Source of the DNA: JBNKFQ01 sp050289385
Lineage (GTDB): Bacteria > Pseudomonadota > Gammaproteobacteria > Pseudomonadales > Porticoccaceae
Assembly: GCA_050289385.1 (NCBI GenBank)
Contig: JBNKFQ010000062.1
Span: 1-12,838 of the forward strand
Length of the DNA stretch: 12,838 bases
Direction of reading: 5' to 3'
Shown here: positions 6,315 to 12,838 of the stretch, in pieces
Layout: every line of letters begins with the position of its first letter
How positions within the stretch are numbered: position 1 is the stretch's first letter
Notes under the pieces: generated by a model
Databases searched by the model: none
What the model saw: the letters and a program-made list of their open reading frames with translations, nothing else
What the model was told of the DNA's origin: nothing
Made by a program: the position numbers and the translations under genes

Positions 6315-7512
6315 GACTCGCGGCATTGTGTTTCAATGTTTGGAGTTCCATTGCAAGGTCGCGTACGCCAATAACTTCCAGATCATTTCCCTTGGGGTAG
6401 CGCTCGTGTCCCGAGTATACCAGGAAAGCTCTGTCCGGTTGCAAGTCGCTCATTGCGTGGTGGAAACCCTTTTCAACTTTCGGGGTGAGGCCGCGTTTGA
6501 TCTCGATGGCCCACAGTTGATCGCCGGGTAGCTCCAGCAACAAATCAACTTCTGCGCCCGCTGCGGTTCGATAAAAACTGGCGCGGCTGTTTGCTGGCGC
6601 TACGCGCAGCAAGGTTTCGATAACGTACCCCTCCCAACTCATACCGACAATGGGGTGGCCGAGAAGCTGTTCCAGCGTTTCAAGGCGCAGCAGACTGTGT
6701 ACAAGGCCGCTGTCACGCACATACGTTTTGGGGCTTTTGACCAGGCGTTTGCCGATATTGAGGTGGTAGGGCGGGAGGCGTCGCACCAGCAGCAGGTCGA
6801 CCATCAGGTCAAGATATTTGGCGACAGTTTTTCCATCGACACCCAGGCTGCCCGCCAATTGCGCGGCGTTGAGCAGGCTGCCCTGGCAGTGGGCGAGCAT
6901 GGTCCAGAAACGACGCAGGGTTTCTGCGGCGATGCGCGGGCCGAGCTGTGGAATATCCCTTTCCAGGTACGTGGTGATAAAGTTCTGGCGCCACAGGTTG
7001 CTCTGTTCGTCGCTGGCGGCGAGAAAGCTGCGCGGAAAGCCGCCGCGCGTCCACAGTTGCTCATCGTTGCCGCTGTCAATCTCAAGCGTATCGAGTGGGC
7101 ACAGTTCCAGGTAGGCAATTCTGCCCGCCAGGGTTTCGCTGGACTGCCGCAGCAGATCGATAGACGCGGAACCCAGCAACAGGAAATGTCCGGCGGGTTC
7201 GCCATTTAGTACGCGCTCGTCAATAACTCCCCGCAAAACGGCAAACAGTCCCGGCATGCGCTGGACTTCGTCGATGACCACCAGGTGACCATGGCGACTG
7301 GCAAGGTAGCCTGTGGCGTCGCTGAGCTTGTCGAGGTCAGCGGGGTTCTCCAGATCAAGATAGTCGAGTGGCTTTGTGCTGGACAATCGCCGGGCGAGTG
7401 TGGTCTTCCCCACCTGACGAGGCCCAAGCAATGCAACAGCGGGAAACTGCTGGAGGTGGTTTTGTATTCGGGCGGTGAGCCGACGAGGTATCATCCTTGC
7501 AATTATGGACAT
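6307..7512 (-). CDS. AAA-family ATPase with C-terminal DUF4143 domain
   Basis: The 401-residue protein is a typical AAA ATPase/DUF4143 pair of the COG1373 kind. It shows Walker A GPRQVGKTT at 30-38, Walker B LVVIDE at 77-82, a sensor-like LLLGSAS at 111-117, and ERDIPQL at 184-190. The C-terminal part carries YVRDSGLVHSLL (264-275), WEGYVIE (Glu294), AEVDLLLE (Asp323) and IEIKRG (Glu337, Lys339), resembling a PD-(D/E)xK nuclease-like core. The cellular role of this family is not well defined. It is found patchily, often as stand-alone accessory genes, and no toxin-antitoxin partner is evident here. The ATG at 7512 has only a weak GGA upstream; Met7 is an alternative start. The coding sequence looks more GC-rich than its neighbours, and it faces the operon on its left, which fits later acquisition. 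Confidence 0.88.
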   Translation of the reverse strand: MSIIARMIPRRLTARIQNHLQQFPAVALLGPRQVGKTTLARRLSSTKPLDYLDLENPADLDKLSDATGYLASRHGHLVVIDEVQRMPGLFAVLRGVIDERVLNGEPAGHFLLLGSASIDLLRQSSETLAGRIAYLELCPLDTLEIDSGNDEQLWTRGGFPRSFLAASDEQSNLWRQNFITTYLERDIPQLGPRIAAETLRRFWTMLAHCQGSLLNAAQLAGSLGVDGKTVAKYLDLMVDLLLVRRLPPYHLNIGKRLVKSPKTYVRDSGLVHSLLRLETLEQLLGHPIVGMSWEGYVIETLLRVAPANSRASFYRTAAGAEVDLLLELPGDQLWAIEIKRGLTPKVEKGFHHAMSDLQPDRAFLVYSGHERYPKGNDLEVIGVRDLAMELQTLKHNAASHS

Positions 7513-7545
7513 TTAATCCAGATTTACAAGGATAAATTAGTCTTT

Positions 7546-7577
7546 TTGGGTCGATACAGCGAATCCGGGTAGATAAT
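7546..7577 (+). promoter_or_regulatory. Possible sigma-70 promoter upstream of the ECF sigma gene
   Basis: TTGGGT (7546-7551) and TAGATA (7570-7575), or the overlapping GATAAT, form a weak -35/-10 pair with about 18 bases between them. The pair lies in the 189-base divergent region between the ATPase and sigma genes. Support is by sequence resemblance only. Confidence 0.3.
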
Positions 7578-7590
7578 ATAAGGGGTTTGA

Positions 7591-7624
7591 AAAGTCATGC
7601 GTCGTAAGTTATGAGAAGTCAAAA
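7591..7624 (+). repeat. Copy 1 of a motif shared by the sigma and receptor gene leaders
   Basis: AAAGTCATGCGTCGTAA (7591-7607) matches 9343-9359 at 16 of 17 positions. Both copies are followed a few bases later by AGTCAAAA (7617-7624 here). The copy lies about 95 bases before the sigma-factor ATG. It can also be read as degenerate heptamers (GTCATGC, GTCGTAA, GTTATGA). It may be a shared control site or a relic of heptamer repeats. Confidence 0.55.
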
Positions 7625-7701
7625 CAATATTGCCCTCTGACTGGCACAGGACAGGTTTGTATCCCGAGGCGGCAGCAGGAGTGACCCTGTTGGGCTATAG
7701 C

Positions 7702-8238
7702 ATGAACAAGAGTGACGAATCGAGTGACAGCAACGGCCCTGAAAATCTGGGCCGGCATCTGTCATTGCATTATCGCGCCCCCCTGATCAGTTTTTTTCTG
7801 CGCAGGGTTTCCAATCGTGCGGAGGCGGAAGACCTGACTCAGGAGGTGTTCATGCGGGTGCTCAAAAAATCCGGTGCCGATGATATACACAATGTCGAAG
7901 CCTTTCTGTTCAGTACCGCCACCAACTTGCTGCGAGATCGCGCTCGACGCCAAAAGATTCGCACCGATTACGAACGCAGAATATTGGCAGATCCTGATCG
8001 GCAGGCCGAGGAACTTTCCCCCGAGCGCAACGCGATAGCCACAGACTCCCTGCAGAATGTATTGACGGTGATGACAGAGCTGGATGACAGAACCAGAGAT
8101 ATATTTGTGCTTCGCCGTCTGGAGAATCTGAAAGTTCGGGAAATTGCAGACATGTGCGGTATCTCCATCAGCACAGTGGAAAAACATATCGTCAAGGCGG
8201 TGTCCTATCTTGCCAGACGATTACAGGAATTACGGTGA
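7702..8238 (+). CDS. FecI-like ECF RNA polymerase sigma factor
   Basis: From the ATG at 7702 the product is 178 residues. Sigma region 2 spans about 20-86, with AEDLTQEVF at 42-50 and FLFSTATNLLRDRARR at 68-83 for -10 recognition. Region 4 spans about 115-172, with a helix-turn-helix near 146-167 (VREIADMCGISISTVEKHI). There is no region 1 or 3, as in ECF sigmas. A FecR-like gene follows nine bases later and a TonB-dependent receptor with an STN domain comes after it, so this is the sigma factor of a cell-surface signalling relay. The start is uncertain: the ATG has no close ribosome binding site, whereas AGGAG at 7677-7681 is ideally spaced for an in-frame TTG at 7690, which would add four residues. 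The likely main target is the receptor gene at 9403. Confidence 0.92.
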   Translation: MNKSDESSDSNGPENLGRHLSLHYRAPLISFFLRRVSNRAEAEDLTQEVFMRVLKKSGADDIHNVEAFLFSTATNLLRDRARRQKIRTDYERRILADPDRQAEELSPERNAIATDSLQNVLTVMTELDDRTRDIFVLRRLENLKVREIADMCGISISTVEKHIVKAVSYLARRLQELR

Positions 8239-8247
8239 GGCCCGGGA

Positions 8248-9303
8248 ATGTCAGAGCGAACGATGGATAAGAAGCATGACAATCGCCATTTTGACGAAGC
8301 CGCCGACTGGTTTATGCGCTTGCAGTCCGCTGGTGCAGACGATGACCTGTGGAGCGAATTGGATGACTGGCTGACAGAGAGCCCTGATCACGCAGCCGCA
8401 TACCGGGAAGTAGAGTCTGCCTGGGGTGTGGTTGCCAGTCAGGCTGCTGCCCCGGAAGTGATGGTAATGCGGCGCAATGCTCTGGAGCGGGGGCGGCGTG
8501 CGGCGCAGTCGCGCTGGTCAGGCAAAAACAAAGTGCTAACGCGCCGGGTTATGGCTGCGGCGGCATCTGTACTGGTGGCTTTGGTGTGGTGGCGAGTTGA
8601 ACGGGAGGGTAATCCGGAACCGCAGCGTTACACCACGACAACCGGTGAACAACGTATCATTACACTGGAAGATAACAGCAAAATCGCTCTTGATGCCCGC
8701 AGCCAGATTGCGGTGACATATTCAGAACGTTCAAGGTCGATTGAGCTGATTGCCGGTCAAGCCTACTTTGATGTCAGCACTGAGCCAAATCGCCCGTTCA
8801 AGGTGCGAGTGTCCGGACATGCCGTGGTTGCGCTTGGCACCGCGTTCAATATAGAAATGGTGAGTCGCGATGTGCTGGTTACCCTGGTAGATGGTCGTGT
8901 CGCCGTGCTGGGTGATGAAGCTCGAAACAAAAATGATCAGCGTGTTAAAACGCAATATTCAGAAATGAGCCCGGGTCAGCAATTGCTGATATCCCGTTTG
9001 GGCAGCGTTGAATTACGCGAGGATGTCAATGTTCAAAAAGTGACCGCATGGCGCAATGGGAAACTGGTGTTTGTCAATGAGCCACTGGCCAATGCCGTTA
9101 CCCGTATGAACCGATATTCTCACACAAAAATTGTCGTGTTGGACAAATCCATCAGCGCCACTGGGGTTAGTGGGGTTTTTAATTCGGGAGATACACGAGC
9201 GTTTGTTGAAGCCCTGGAAAGCTTTTTCCCAATCAGGTCATACTCTACAGACAAGAACGTTATTAACCTGGTTGCGGATAAAAAACAAACAGAGAGCAGA
9301 TAG
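8248..9303 (+). CDS. FecR-like transmembrane anti-sigma/sigma regulator
   Basis: This 351-residue protein shows the FecR layout. A cytoplasmic N-terminal DUF4880-like region at about 15-60 has spaced tryptophans (Trp21, Trp41, Trp59) that bind the sigma factor. One membrane helix spans about 101-117, preceded by a basic KNKVLTRR. The periplasmic FecR domain runs from about 127 to 235 (TTTTGEQRIITLEDNSKIALD, GQAYFDV, LGTAFNIE, VTLVDGRVAV), and a C-terminal domain like DUF4974 lies at about 270-343. In the FecA/FecI/FecR paradigm it senses a ligand-loaded receptor in the periplasm and controls the partner sigma factor. The ribosome binding site GGTGAGG (8234-8240) overlaps the sigma stop codon, so the two genes are probably translationally coupled. 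Met6 is an alternative start. The next gene starts 99 bases downstream. Confidence 0.93.
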   Translation: MSERTMDKKHDNRHFDEAADWFMRLQSAGADDDLWSELDDWLTESPDHAAAYREVESAWGVVASQAAAPEVMVMRRNALERGRRAAQSRWSGKNKVLTRRVMAAAASVLVALVWWRVEREGNPEPQRYTTTTGEQRIITLEDNSKIALDARSQIAVTYSERSRSIELIAGQAYFDVSTEPNRPFKVRVSGHAVVALGTAFNIEMVSRDVLVTLVDGRVAVLGDEARNKNDQRVKTQYSEMSPGQQLLISRLGSVELREDVNVQKVTAWRNGKLVFVNEPLANAVTRMNRYSHTKIVVLDKSISATGVSGVFNSGDTRAFVEALESFFPIRSYSTDKNVINLVADKKQTESR

Positions 9304-9342
9304 AATATTTAATTAATTTTTATAGGTAAATAAGGGAAATGC

Positions 9343-9373
9343 AAAGTCGTGCGTCGTAAAGCCAGAGTCAAAA
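9343..9373 (+). repeat. Copy 2 of a motif shared by the sigma and receptor gene leaders
   Basis: AAAGTCGTGCGTCGTAA (9343-9359) followed by AGTCAAAA (9366-9373) repeats the motif at 7591-7624. It lies 43 bases before the receptor ATG. Immediately upstream, GGAAAT (9335-9340) resembles the -35 element known for FecI-dependent promoters. No matching -10 is clear, so a promoter reading remains tentative. Confidence 0.5.
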
Positions 9374-9402
9374 AATTACCAATACGATTCTGGGAGGGTA
9401 AA

Positions 9403-11934
9403 ATGAATTGGTTTGCTTTACAAAGCAGTTGTTTTAACAAAAAAATGTTCAGTCCTGTTGCAGGGCTGCCTTTAGTCTTGTGTCTGATGAGTGTTCCCGC
9501 TGTTGCACAAGAACGGCTTAAAAGCTTTGATATTCCGGCGCAAGATTTAAGTTCGGCTCTGCGGGCGTTTGGTGTAAGTTCCGACCGACAGATTATGTTT
9601 TCTGAAGATTTGACTGGCGGTAAATTAAGCAATCCTGTCAAGGGTGACTACCCGGCAGTTATCGCGTTGCAGCAGATTTTGAAAGGAACAGGCTTTGAAT
9701 TTGAAGAGACGGAATCCAATGTGCTTTTAGTCAAAGCTTTACAAAAGGAATCAAGGGGTAGTAGCTATTCTGAAAGGAAGATTGAGAGCAGTAAAAATAA
9801 AGTAATAGAAGAAATGATTGTTACTGCTACCAAGCGCGAGCAATCACTTCAGGACACAGTCATCAGTATATCTGCTATTGGCAGTGAAGCGATAGAGCGA
9901 CGCAGCCTGGTTAGTATGACGGACTATATGAATTCCATTCCCGGCGTAACCCTGGTTGACATCGGGGTTGGTTTTAATCAGATAGTGATTCGCGGCATGG
10001 GTGCAACGGGTGGTGAGGCGTCAACAGGGACGTACCTGGGCGAGGCGCCGCTCAGCAGCGTCGGAGTCGCCGCAAACCTCGATGTCAAATTAGTCGATAT
10101 GGAAAGGGTAGAAGTGGTGAGAGGGCCACAGGGAACGCTGTTTGGTTCAGGCTCCATGGGTGGCGTAGTCCGCAATATTCCCATGTCTCCAAACCTTGAA
10201 GAATTTTCTGGCAGTGTCAAGGCAGGTTATTCCTTTACAGGCAATAATGGCAGTGGAAATCACGAACTGGAAGCAGTGGTCAATATACCCCTGATTAAAG
10301 ACCAGTTGGCTTTGCGCACTTCGGCTTTTAGTCATGATAACAGCGGATTTGTAGAGTATGTTGGCGCCAGTACGCCTGCGCCATTGGCGCTGGCTGAGCA
10401 GTACAACCTGGAAGTAGAAAATGCTGGTGATATTGGTGGCAGTACATACGAGGGTATTCGTAATATTTTGTTGTGGCAACCGCAGGAATCTCTGGAGGTA
10501 AGCCTGACGCACTTTAAACAGACGCTGAAAAACGACGGCTTTCCATTTGACGATTATCTGGCAGGGGAATATCAAACAACCCAGTATAAAGTTACCAATA
10601 TTGATCAAAGAAACGATGCAAGACTTGACAAGTATGAGGTGGCCAATCTTACCGTTGATTATGATCTGGATTGGGCAAACCTGATTTCATCTTCTACCTC
10701 GTTTAAAAACACCAGAGGGTCTTTTTTTGGTGTAAGTTATTTTTTGAACTTTCTTGGCTTTCCCATGGTTCAGATACAGGATGACAATGAATCCAGTGGA
10801 TATATGCAAGAAGTGCGTTTGTCTTCAGAGCTGGATGGGCCCTACCAGTTTATTGTCGGAGTATTTTATGAAAACACCAGGAGAATATATGATTCAGTAG
10901 CGCCCTGGGCAGCTGATCCAGCATTAATGCCCGCATGGATGGGAACTGATCCCAATGGTTTGTTCACCCAGCATATTGAAGCCCATATCGAGCAATTGGC
11001 ATTATTTGGTGAGTTGTCGTATGAGTTAAATGATGATCTTACTTTTACCTATGGCTTTAGATGGTTTGACTACGACCGCCGAAAAATTGATGTTAACAGT
11101 GGAGTGTTTGCTGCCGGTCGCAACGAAGATGAATCTTCTCAGGAAAAAGATACCATTCATAAATTTAACGTGTCTTACACTCCCAACGAAGATGTGACTC
11201 TCTATGCTCAATGGGCACAAGGTTTTAGACTGGGTCAACCACAGGTCGCCATTCCGGCAACACTCTGCGATCTGGATAATGATGGCATTCTTGATAATAC
11301 CTCTGCCCCGGTAGATCCGGGCGATATCAATTCGGATTACGTAGACAGCTTTGAGCTGGGCACCAAAACGTCTTTTATTGACGGACGATTGGCAGTCAAT
11401 GCGGCTGTATACCGCTCAGATTGGCAGGGTATACCGGTTGGAGTGATCGGTATTGCGGGTATATGTGGTGTTACGGTGAATGCCGGTGAAGCCCTTTCAC
11501 AGGGAGCCGAAATTGAAAGCACATACTATCTGACCGATTCTGTACAACTTACCATGTCGGCGTCATACAACAATATAGAATTGGCAGAGAGTCATCAGTT
11601 CCTTGGCGAAAAAGGTACACGCCTGCCAAATGCCGCGAAAGTCAACGGCAGTGTTGGTGCGGAATATGAATTTAATTTCGCGGGTTACAATGCTTTTACG
11701 CGAGCCGAATTCAGTTACATCGGTGGTTTTTATACGGATATACAGGCAGCAAATTTAGAATCTGGCAATTACGGTAAACTGAATATGCGTGCGGGTATTG
11801 ACTTCAATGGTGTGGCGCTTGAATTGTATGGCAATAATCTTACCAACAATAACTCCTACAAAACGGCCAACGTCACTCAGGGCTATCGTCTGAGGCCGCG
11901 GACAATAGGTGTTTCAGTCAAATACAATTTCTAG
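9403..11934 (+). CDS. TonB-dependent outer-membrane receptor with STN signalling domain
   Basis: The 843-residue transducer-type receptor has a signal peptide (hydrophobic 17-33, cleavage after AVA at 33-35). An STN domain follows at about 37-112 (SFDIPAQDLSSALRAFG), which contacts a FecR-type regulator. A TonB-box-like EEMIVTA lies at 136-142, a plug at about 148-262 (including VIRGMG and VEVVRGPQGTLFGSGSMGG), and a beta-barrel ends in VSVKYNF. ATG at 9403 is supported by GGGAGGG (9392-9398); the GTG at 9349 lies inside a repeat and is rejected. The preceding sigma and FecR-like genes make a complete surface-signalling set. An extracellular-loop candidate carries a calcium-loop-like DLDNDGILD (623-631). 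Iron-siderophore uptake is the classical role, but this sequence type also serves other ligands, so the substrate stays open. Confidence 0.93.
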   Translation: MNWFALQSSCFNKKMFSPVAGLPLVLCLMSVPAVAQERLKSFDIPAQDLSSALRAFGVSSDRQIMFSEDLTGGKLSNPVKGDYPAVIALQQILKGTGFEFEETESNVLLVKALQKESRGSSYSERKIESSKNKVIEEMIVTATKREQSLQDTVISISAIGSEAIERRSLVSMTDYMNSIPGVTLVDIGVGFNQIVIRGMGATGGEASTGTYLGEAPLSSVGVAANLDVKLVDMERVEVVRGPQGTLFGSGSMGGVVRNIPMSPNLEEFSGSVKAGYSFTGNNGSGNHELEAVVNIPLIKDQLALRTSAFSHDNSGFVEYVGASTPAPLALAEQYNLEVENAGDIGGSTYEGIRNILLWQPQESLEVSLTHFKQTLKNDGFPFDDYLAGEYQTTQYKVTNIDQRNDARLDKYEVANLTVDYDLDWANLISSSTSFKNTRGSFFGVSYFLNFLGFPMVQIQDDNESSGYMQEVRLSSELDGPYQFIVGVFYENTRRIYDSVAPWAADPALMPAWMGTDPNGLFTQHIEAHIEQLALFGELSYELNDDLTFTYGFRWFDYDRRKIDVNSGVFAAGRNEDESSQEKDTIHKFNVSYTPNEDVTLYAQWAQGFRLGQPQVAIPATLCDLDNDGILDNTSAPVDPGDINSDYVDSFELGTKTSFIDGRLAVNAAVYRSDWQGIPVGVIGIAGICGVTVNAGEALSQGAEIESTYYLTDSVQLTMSASYNNIELAESHQFLGEKGTRLPNAAKVNGSVGAEYEFNFAGYNAFTRAEFSYIGGFYTDIQAANLESGNYGKLNMRAGIDFNGVALELYGNNLTNNNSYKTANVTQGYRLRPRTIGVSVKYNF

Positions 11935-11948
11935 TATCTTGCATGTTG

Positions 11949-11984
11949 AGTCCCGGCTGGCAATGTGATTGACCAGCCGGGACT
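11949..11984 (+). terminator. Hairpin terminator candidate after the receptor gene
   Basis: AGTCCCGGCTGG (11949-11960) and CCAGCCGGGACT (11973-11984) form a perfect 12-bp GC-rich stem with a 12-base loop, starting 14 bases after the receptor stop codon. The following TTACCTTTC is only moderately T-rich, so termination may be imperfect. The convergent rsmE gene lies to the right, and the same stem could also stop transcripts from that side. Confidence 0.65.
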
Positions 11985-12004
11985 TACCTTTCAAAAAGTC
12001 TGTT

Positions 12005-12059
12005 AAAACATTCCAAATCAACCGGCGCGCAAATTTACTTGTTGATTGAGTAATGTTTT
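12005..12059 (-). terminator. A/T-rich nested inverted repeat at the 3' end of rsmE
   Basis: AAAACATT (12005-12012) pairs with AATGTTTT (12052-12059), and inside it AATCAAC (12016-12022) pairs with GTTGATT (12041-12047), leaving an 18-base loop. Read on the minus strand this two-part stem begins five bases after the rsmE stop codon and is followed by a run of five T at 11993-11997. A terminator for rsmE is plausible, but the internal mismatches keep the call weak. Confidence 0.4.
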
Positions 12060-12063
12060 ACAA

Positions 12064-12792
12064 TCAAATATCTCCCCAAACAAATTGCAAAACACTGAGT
12101 GCTACCAGCGGCGCCGTTTCAGTGCGCAACACGCGCGGCCCCAGTGTCAAATGCTGAAAATCAGCTTCATTAGCCTGATCAATCTCCAAATTAGCAAGGC
12201 CACCCTCTGGTCCTACCAATAATGCAACACTATTCGGAGGTGGCGTGTTAACTGAAAGTGCGTGATCGCTGCGATGGTGAAGTACAAACTTTTGTTCACA
12301 GTCAATATCTGTCAGCCATTGAGACAGGTTTTGTGGTGGATGTATTGGCGGAACAGTATTGCGCTGGCACTGCTCACAAGCACTGATGGCGATCTGTCGC
12401 CAATGATTCAGTTTCTTTTCAACCCGATCTCCCTTTAGCCTGACTTCTGTGCGCTCTGTGTAAAGTGGTGATACCTCGGAAACACCAAGTTCGGTGGCTT
12501 TTTGAATAACATGATCAAAACGATCACCGCGCGATATACCAATACCGAGATGAATTTTAAGCGGTGATTCTCGCTCGGTTTGTTCAAAGGATTCAATCTG
12601 TACGGTGCTGTTCTTGCTCCCCGTTGTTACCAGGGTGGCGGCGTATTCACCCCCTTGTCCATTAAACAAAATCACTTTATCGCCAGCTTTGGCCCGCAGC
12701 ACGGTGACAAGATGGCGTGTCGCTTCGCGACTTAGCTCAATTTGAGAGCCGACGTTCAGGTTTTGGTCGAGATAGATTCTGGTAAGGCGCAT
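12064..12792 (-). CDS. rsmE: 16S rRNA (uracil1498-N3)-methyltransferase
   Basis: The 242-residue protein matches RsmE throughout, close to the 243 residues of the E. coli enzyme. It methylates N3 of U1498 in 16S rRNA on the assembled 30S subunit, using S-adenosylmethionine. The N-terminal PUA-like RNA-binding part (MRLTRIYL, VLRAKAGDKVILF) precedes the SPOUT trefoil-knot domain. Hallmarks are KATELGVSEVSPL (98-110), TERTEV (112-117), ACEQCQRNTVP (138-148), LLVGPEGGL (191-199) and LGPRVLRTETA (217-227), the last two forming the cofactor-binding knot. The ATG at 12792 agrees with the family N-terminus (MR-x-x-RIY). There is no recognisable ribosome binding site: the bases upstream are four heptamer repeats at 12797-12824. 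The gene is convergent to the receptor gene; its upstream neighbour lies outside the window. Confidence 0.96.
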   Translation of the reverse strand: MRLTRIYLDQNLNVGSQIELSREATRHLVTVLRAKAGDKVILFNGQGGEYAATLVTTGSKNSTVQIESFEQTERESPLKIHLGIGISRGDRFDHVIQKATELGVSEVSPLYTERTEVRLKGDRVEKKLNHWRQIAISACEQCQRNTVPPIHPPQNLSQWLTDIDCEQKFVLHHRSDHALSVNTPPPNSVALLVGPEGGLANLEIDQANEADFQHLTLGPRVLRTETAPLVALSVLQFVWGDI

Positions 12793-12796
12793 TTGA

Positions 12797-12824
12797 GTTG
12801 GAAGTTGGAAGTTGGAAGTTGGAA
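12797..12824 (+). repeat. Four perfect GTTGGAA heptamers directly upstream of rsmE
   Basis: Four identical GTTGGAA units in tandem are followed by GTG. The array begins four bases from the rsmE start codon, so on the rsmE strand its leader reads as repeated TTCCAAC. This is the least diverged heptamer array in the window, which suggests recent expansion or ongoing slippage. It occupies the position where a ribosome binding site would be expected. Confidence 0.85.
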
Positions 12825-12838
12825 GTGTAGGGCCTTGC

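Noticed and set aside
6655..7209. Open frame of 184 codons on the plus strand opposite the ATPase gene
   Set aside because: The GC-rich ATPase coding strand leaves long antisense frames; the translation has no family features, while the minus strand carries Walker motifs.
6307..7512. Toxin-antitoxin or phage-defence operon around the ATPase
   Set aside because: The gene stands alone; the flanking regions belong to envelope transport and sigma signalling, and no partner gene is visible.
7630..7701. Upstream TTG start giving a 202-residue sigma factor
   Set aside because: The extra residues show no sigma-factor character, and there is no ribosome binding site before 7630; ATG at 7702 or TTG at 7690 fits the family length.
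9349..9402. Upstream GTG start for the TonB receptor
   Set aside because: It falls within the repeated AAAGTCGTGCGTCGTAA sequence; ATG at 9403 has a strong GGGAGGG and starts a normal signal peptide.

Overview
The window looks like chromosomal DNA of a Gram-negative gammaproteobacterium with a large outer-membrane repertoire. Three proteins point that way: an RsmE of typical gammaproteobacterial form, a FecI/FecR-coupled TonB-dependent receptor, and a beta-barrel protein ending in phenylalanine. Degenerate heptamer tandem repeats (GTTGGAA, GTTCGAT, GTCAGAT and similar) sit at many gene borders. My impression is a marine, Cellvibrionales-like genome, but this is a guess from style and cannot be settled from the sequence alone. 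No rRNA, tRNA, CRISPR array, insertion sequence or phage gene is visible.

Layout, left to right. Positions 1-138 hold a compound inverted repeat: heptamer repeats flank a perfect 20-bp hairpin. An agmatinase-family ureohydrolase follows (149-1024). The next block, 1126-6271, is the most interesting. A TetR-family regulator (1157-1738) is followed by three co-directional envelope genes: a 12-helix RND/MMPL-type transporter (1805-4162), a periplasmic LolA-like protein (4220-5029) and an outer-membrane beta-barrel (5033-6271). Near-identical palindromes precede both the regulator and the transporter, so the regulator probably controls itself and the operon. Together the products could carry a lipid or other hydrophobic molecule from inner membrane to periplasm to outer membrane, without the adaptor and TolC-type channel of classical RND efflux.

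A convergent AAA ATPase with a DUF4143 domain (6307-7512, minus strand) separates this operon from a cell-surface signalling module. That module consists of a FecI-like ECF sigma factor (7702-8238), a FecR-like membrane anti-sigma regulator (8248-9303) and a TonB-dependent receptor with an N-terminal STN signalling domain (9403-11934). A 17-bp sequence with one mismatch occurs upstream of both the sigma gene and the receptor gene. It may be a shared control site or another product of the heptamer repeats.

A strong hairpin (11949-11984) and an A/T-rich nested inverted repeat (12005-12059) separate the receptor gene from the convergent rsmE gene (12064-12792, minus strand), which encodes the 16S rRNA m3U1498 methyltransferase. 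Four perfect GTTGGAA repeats lie just upstream of the rsmE start codon. No gap between genes exceeds about 200 bases.
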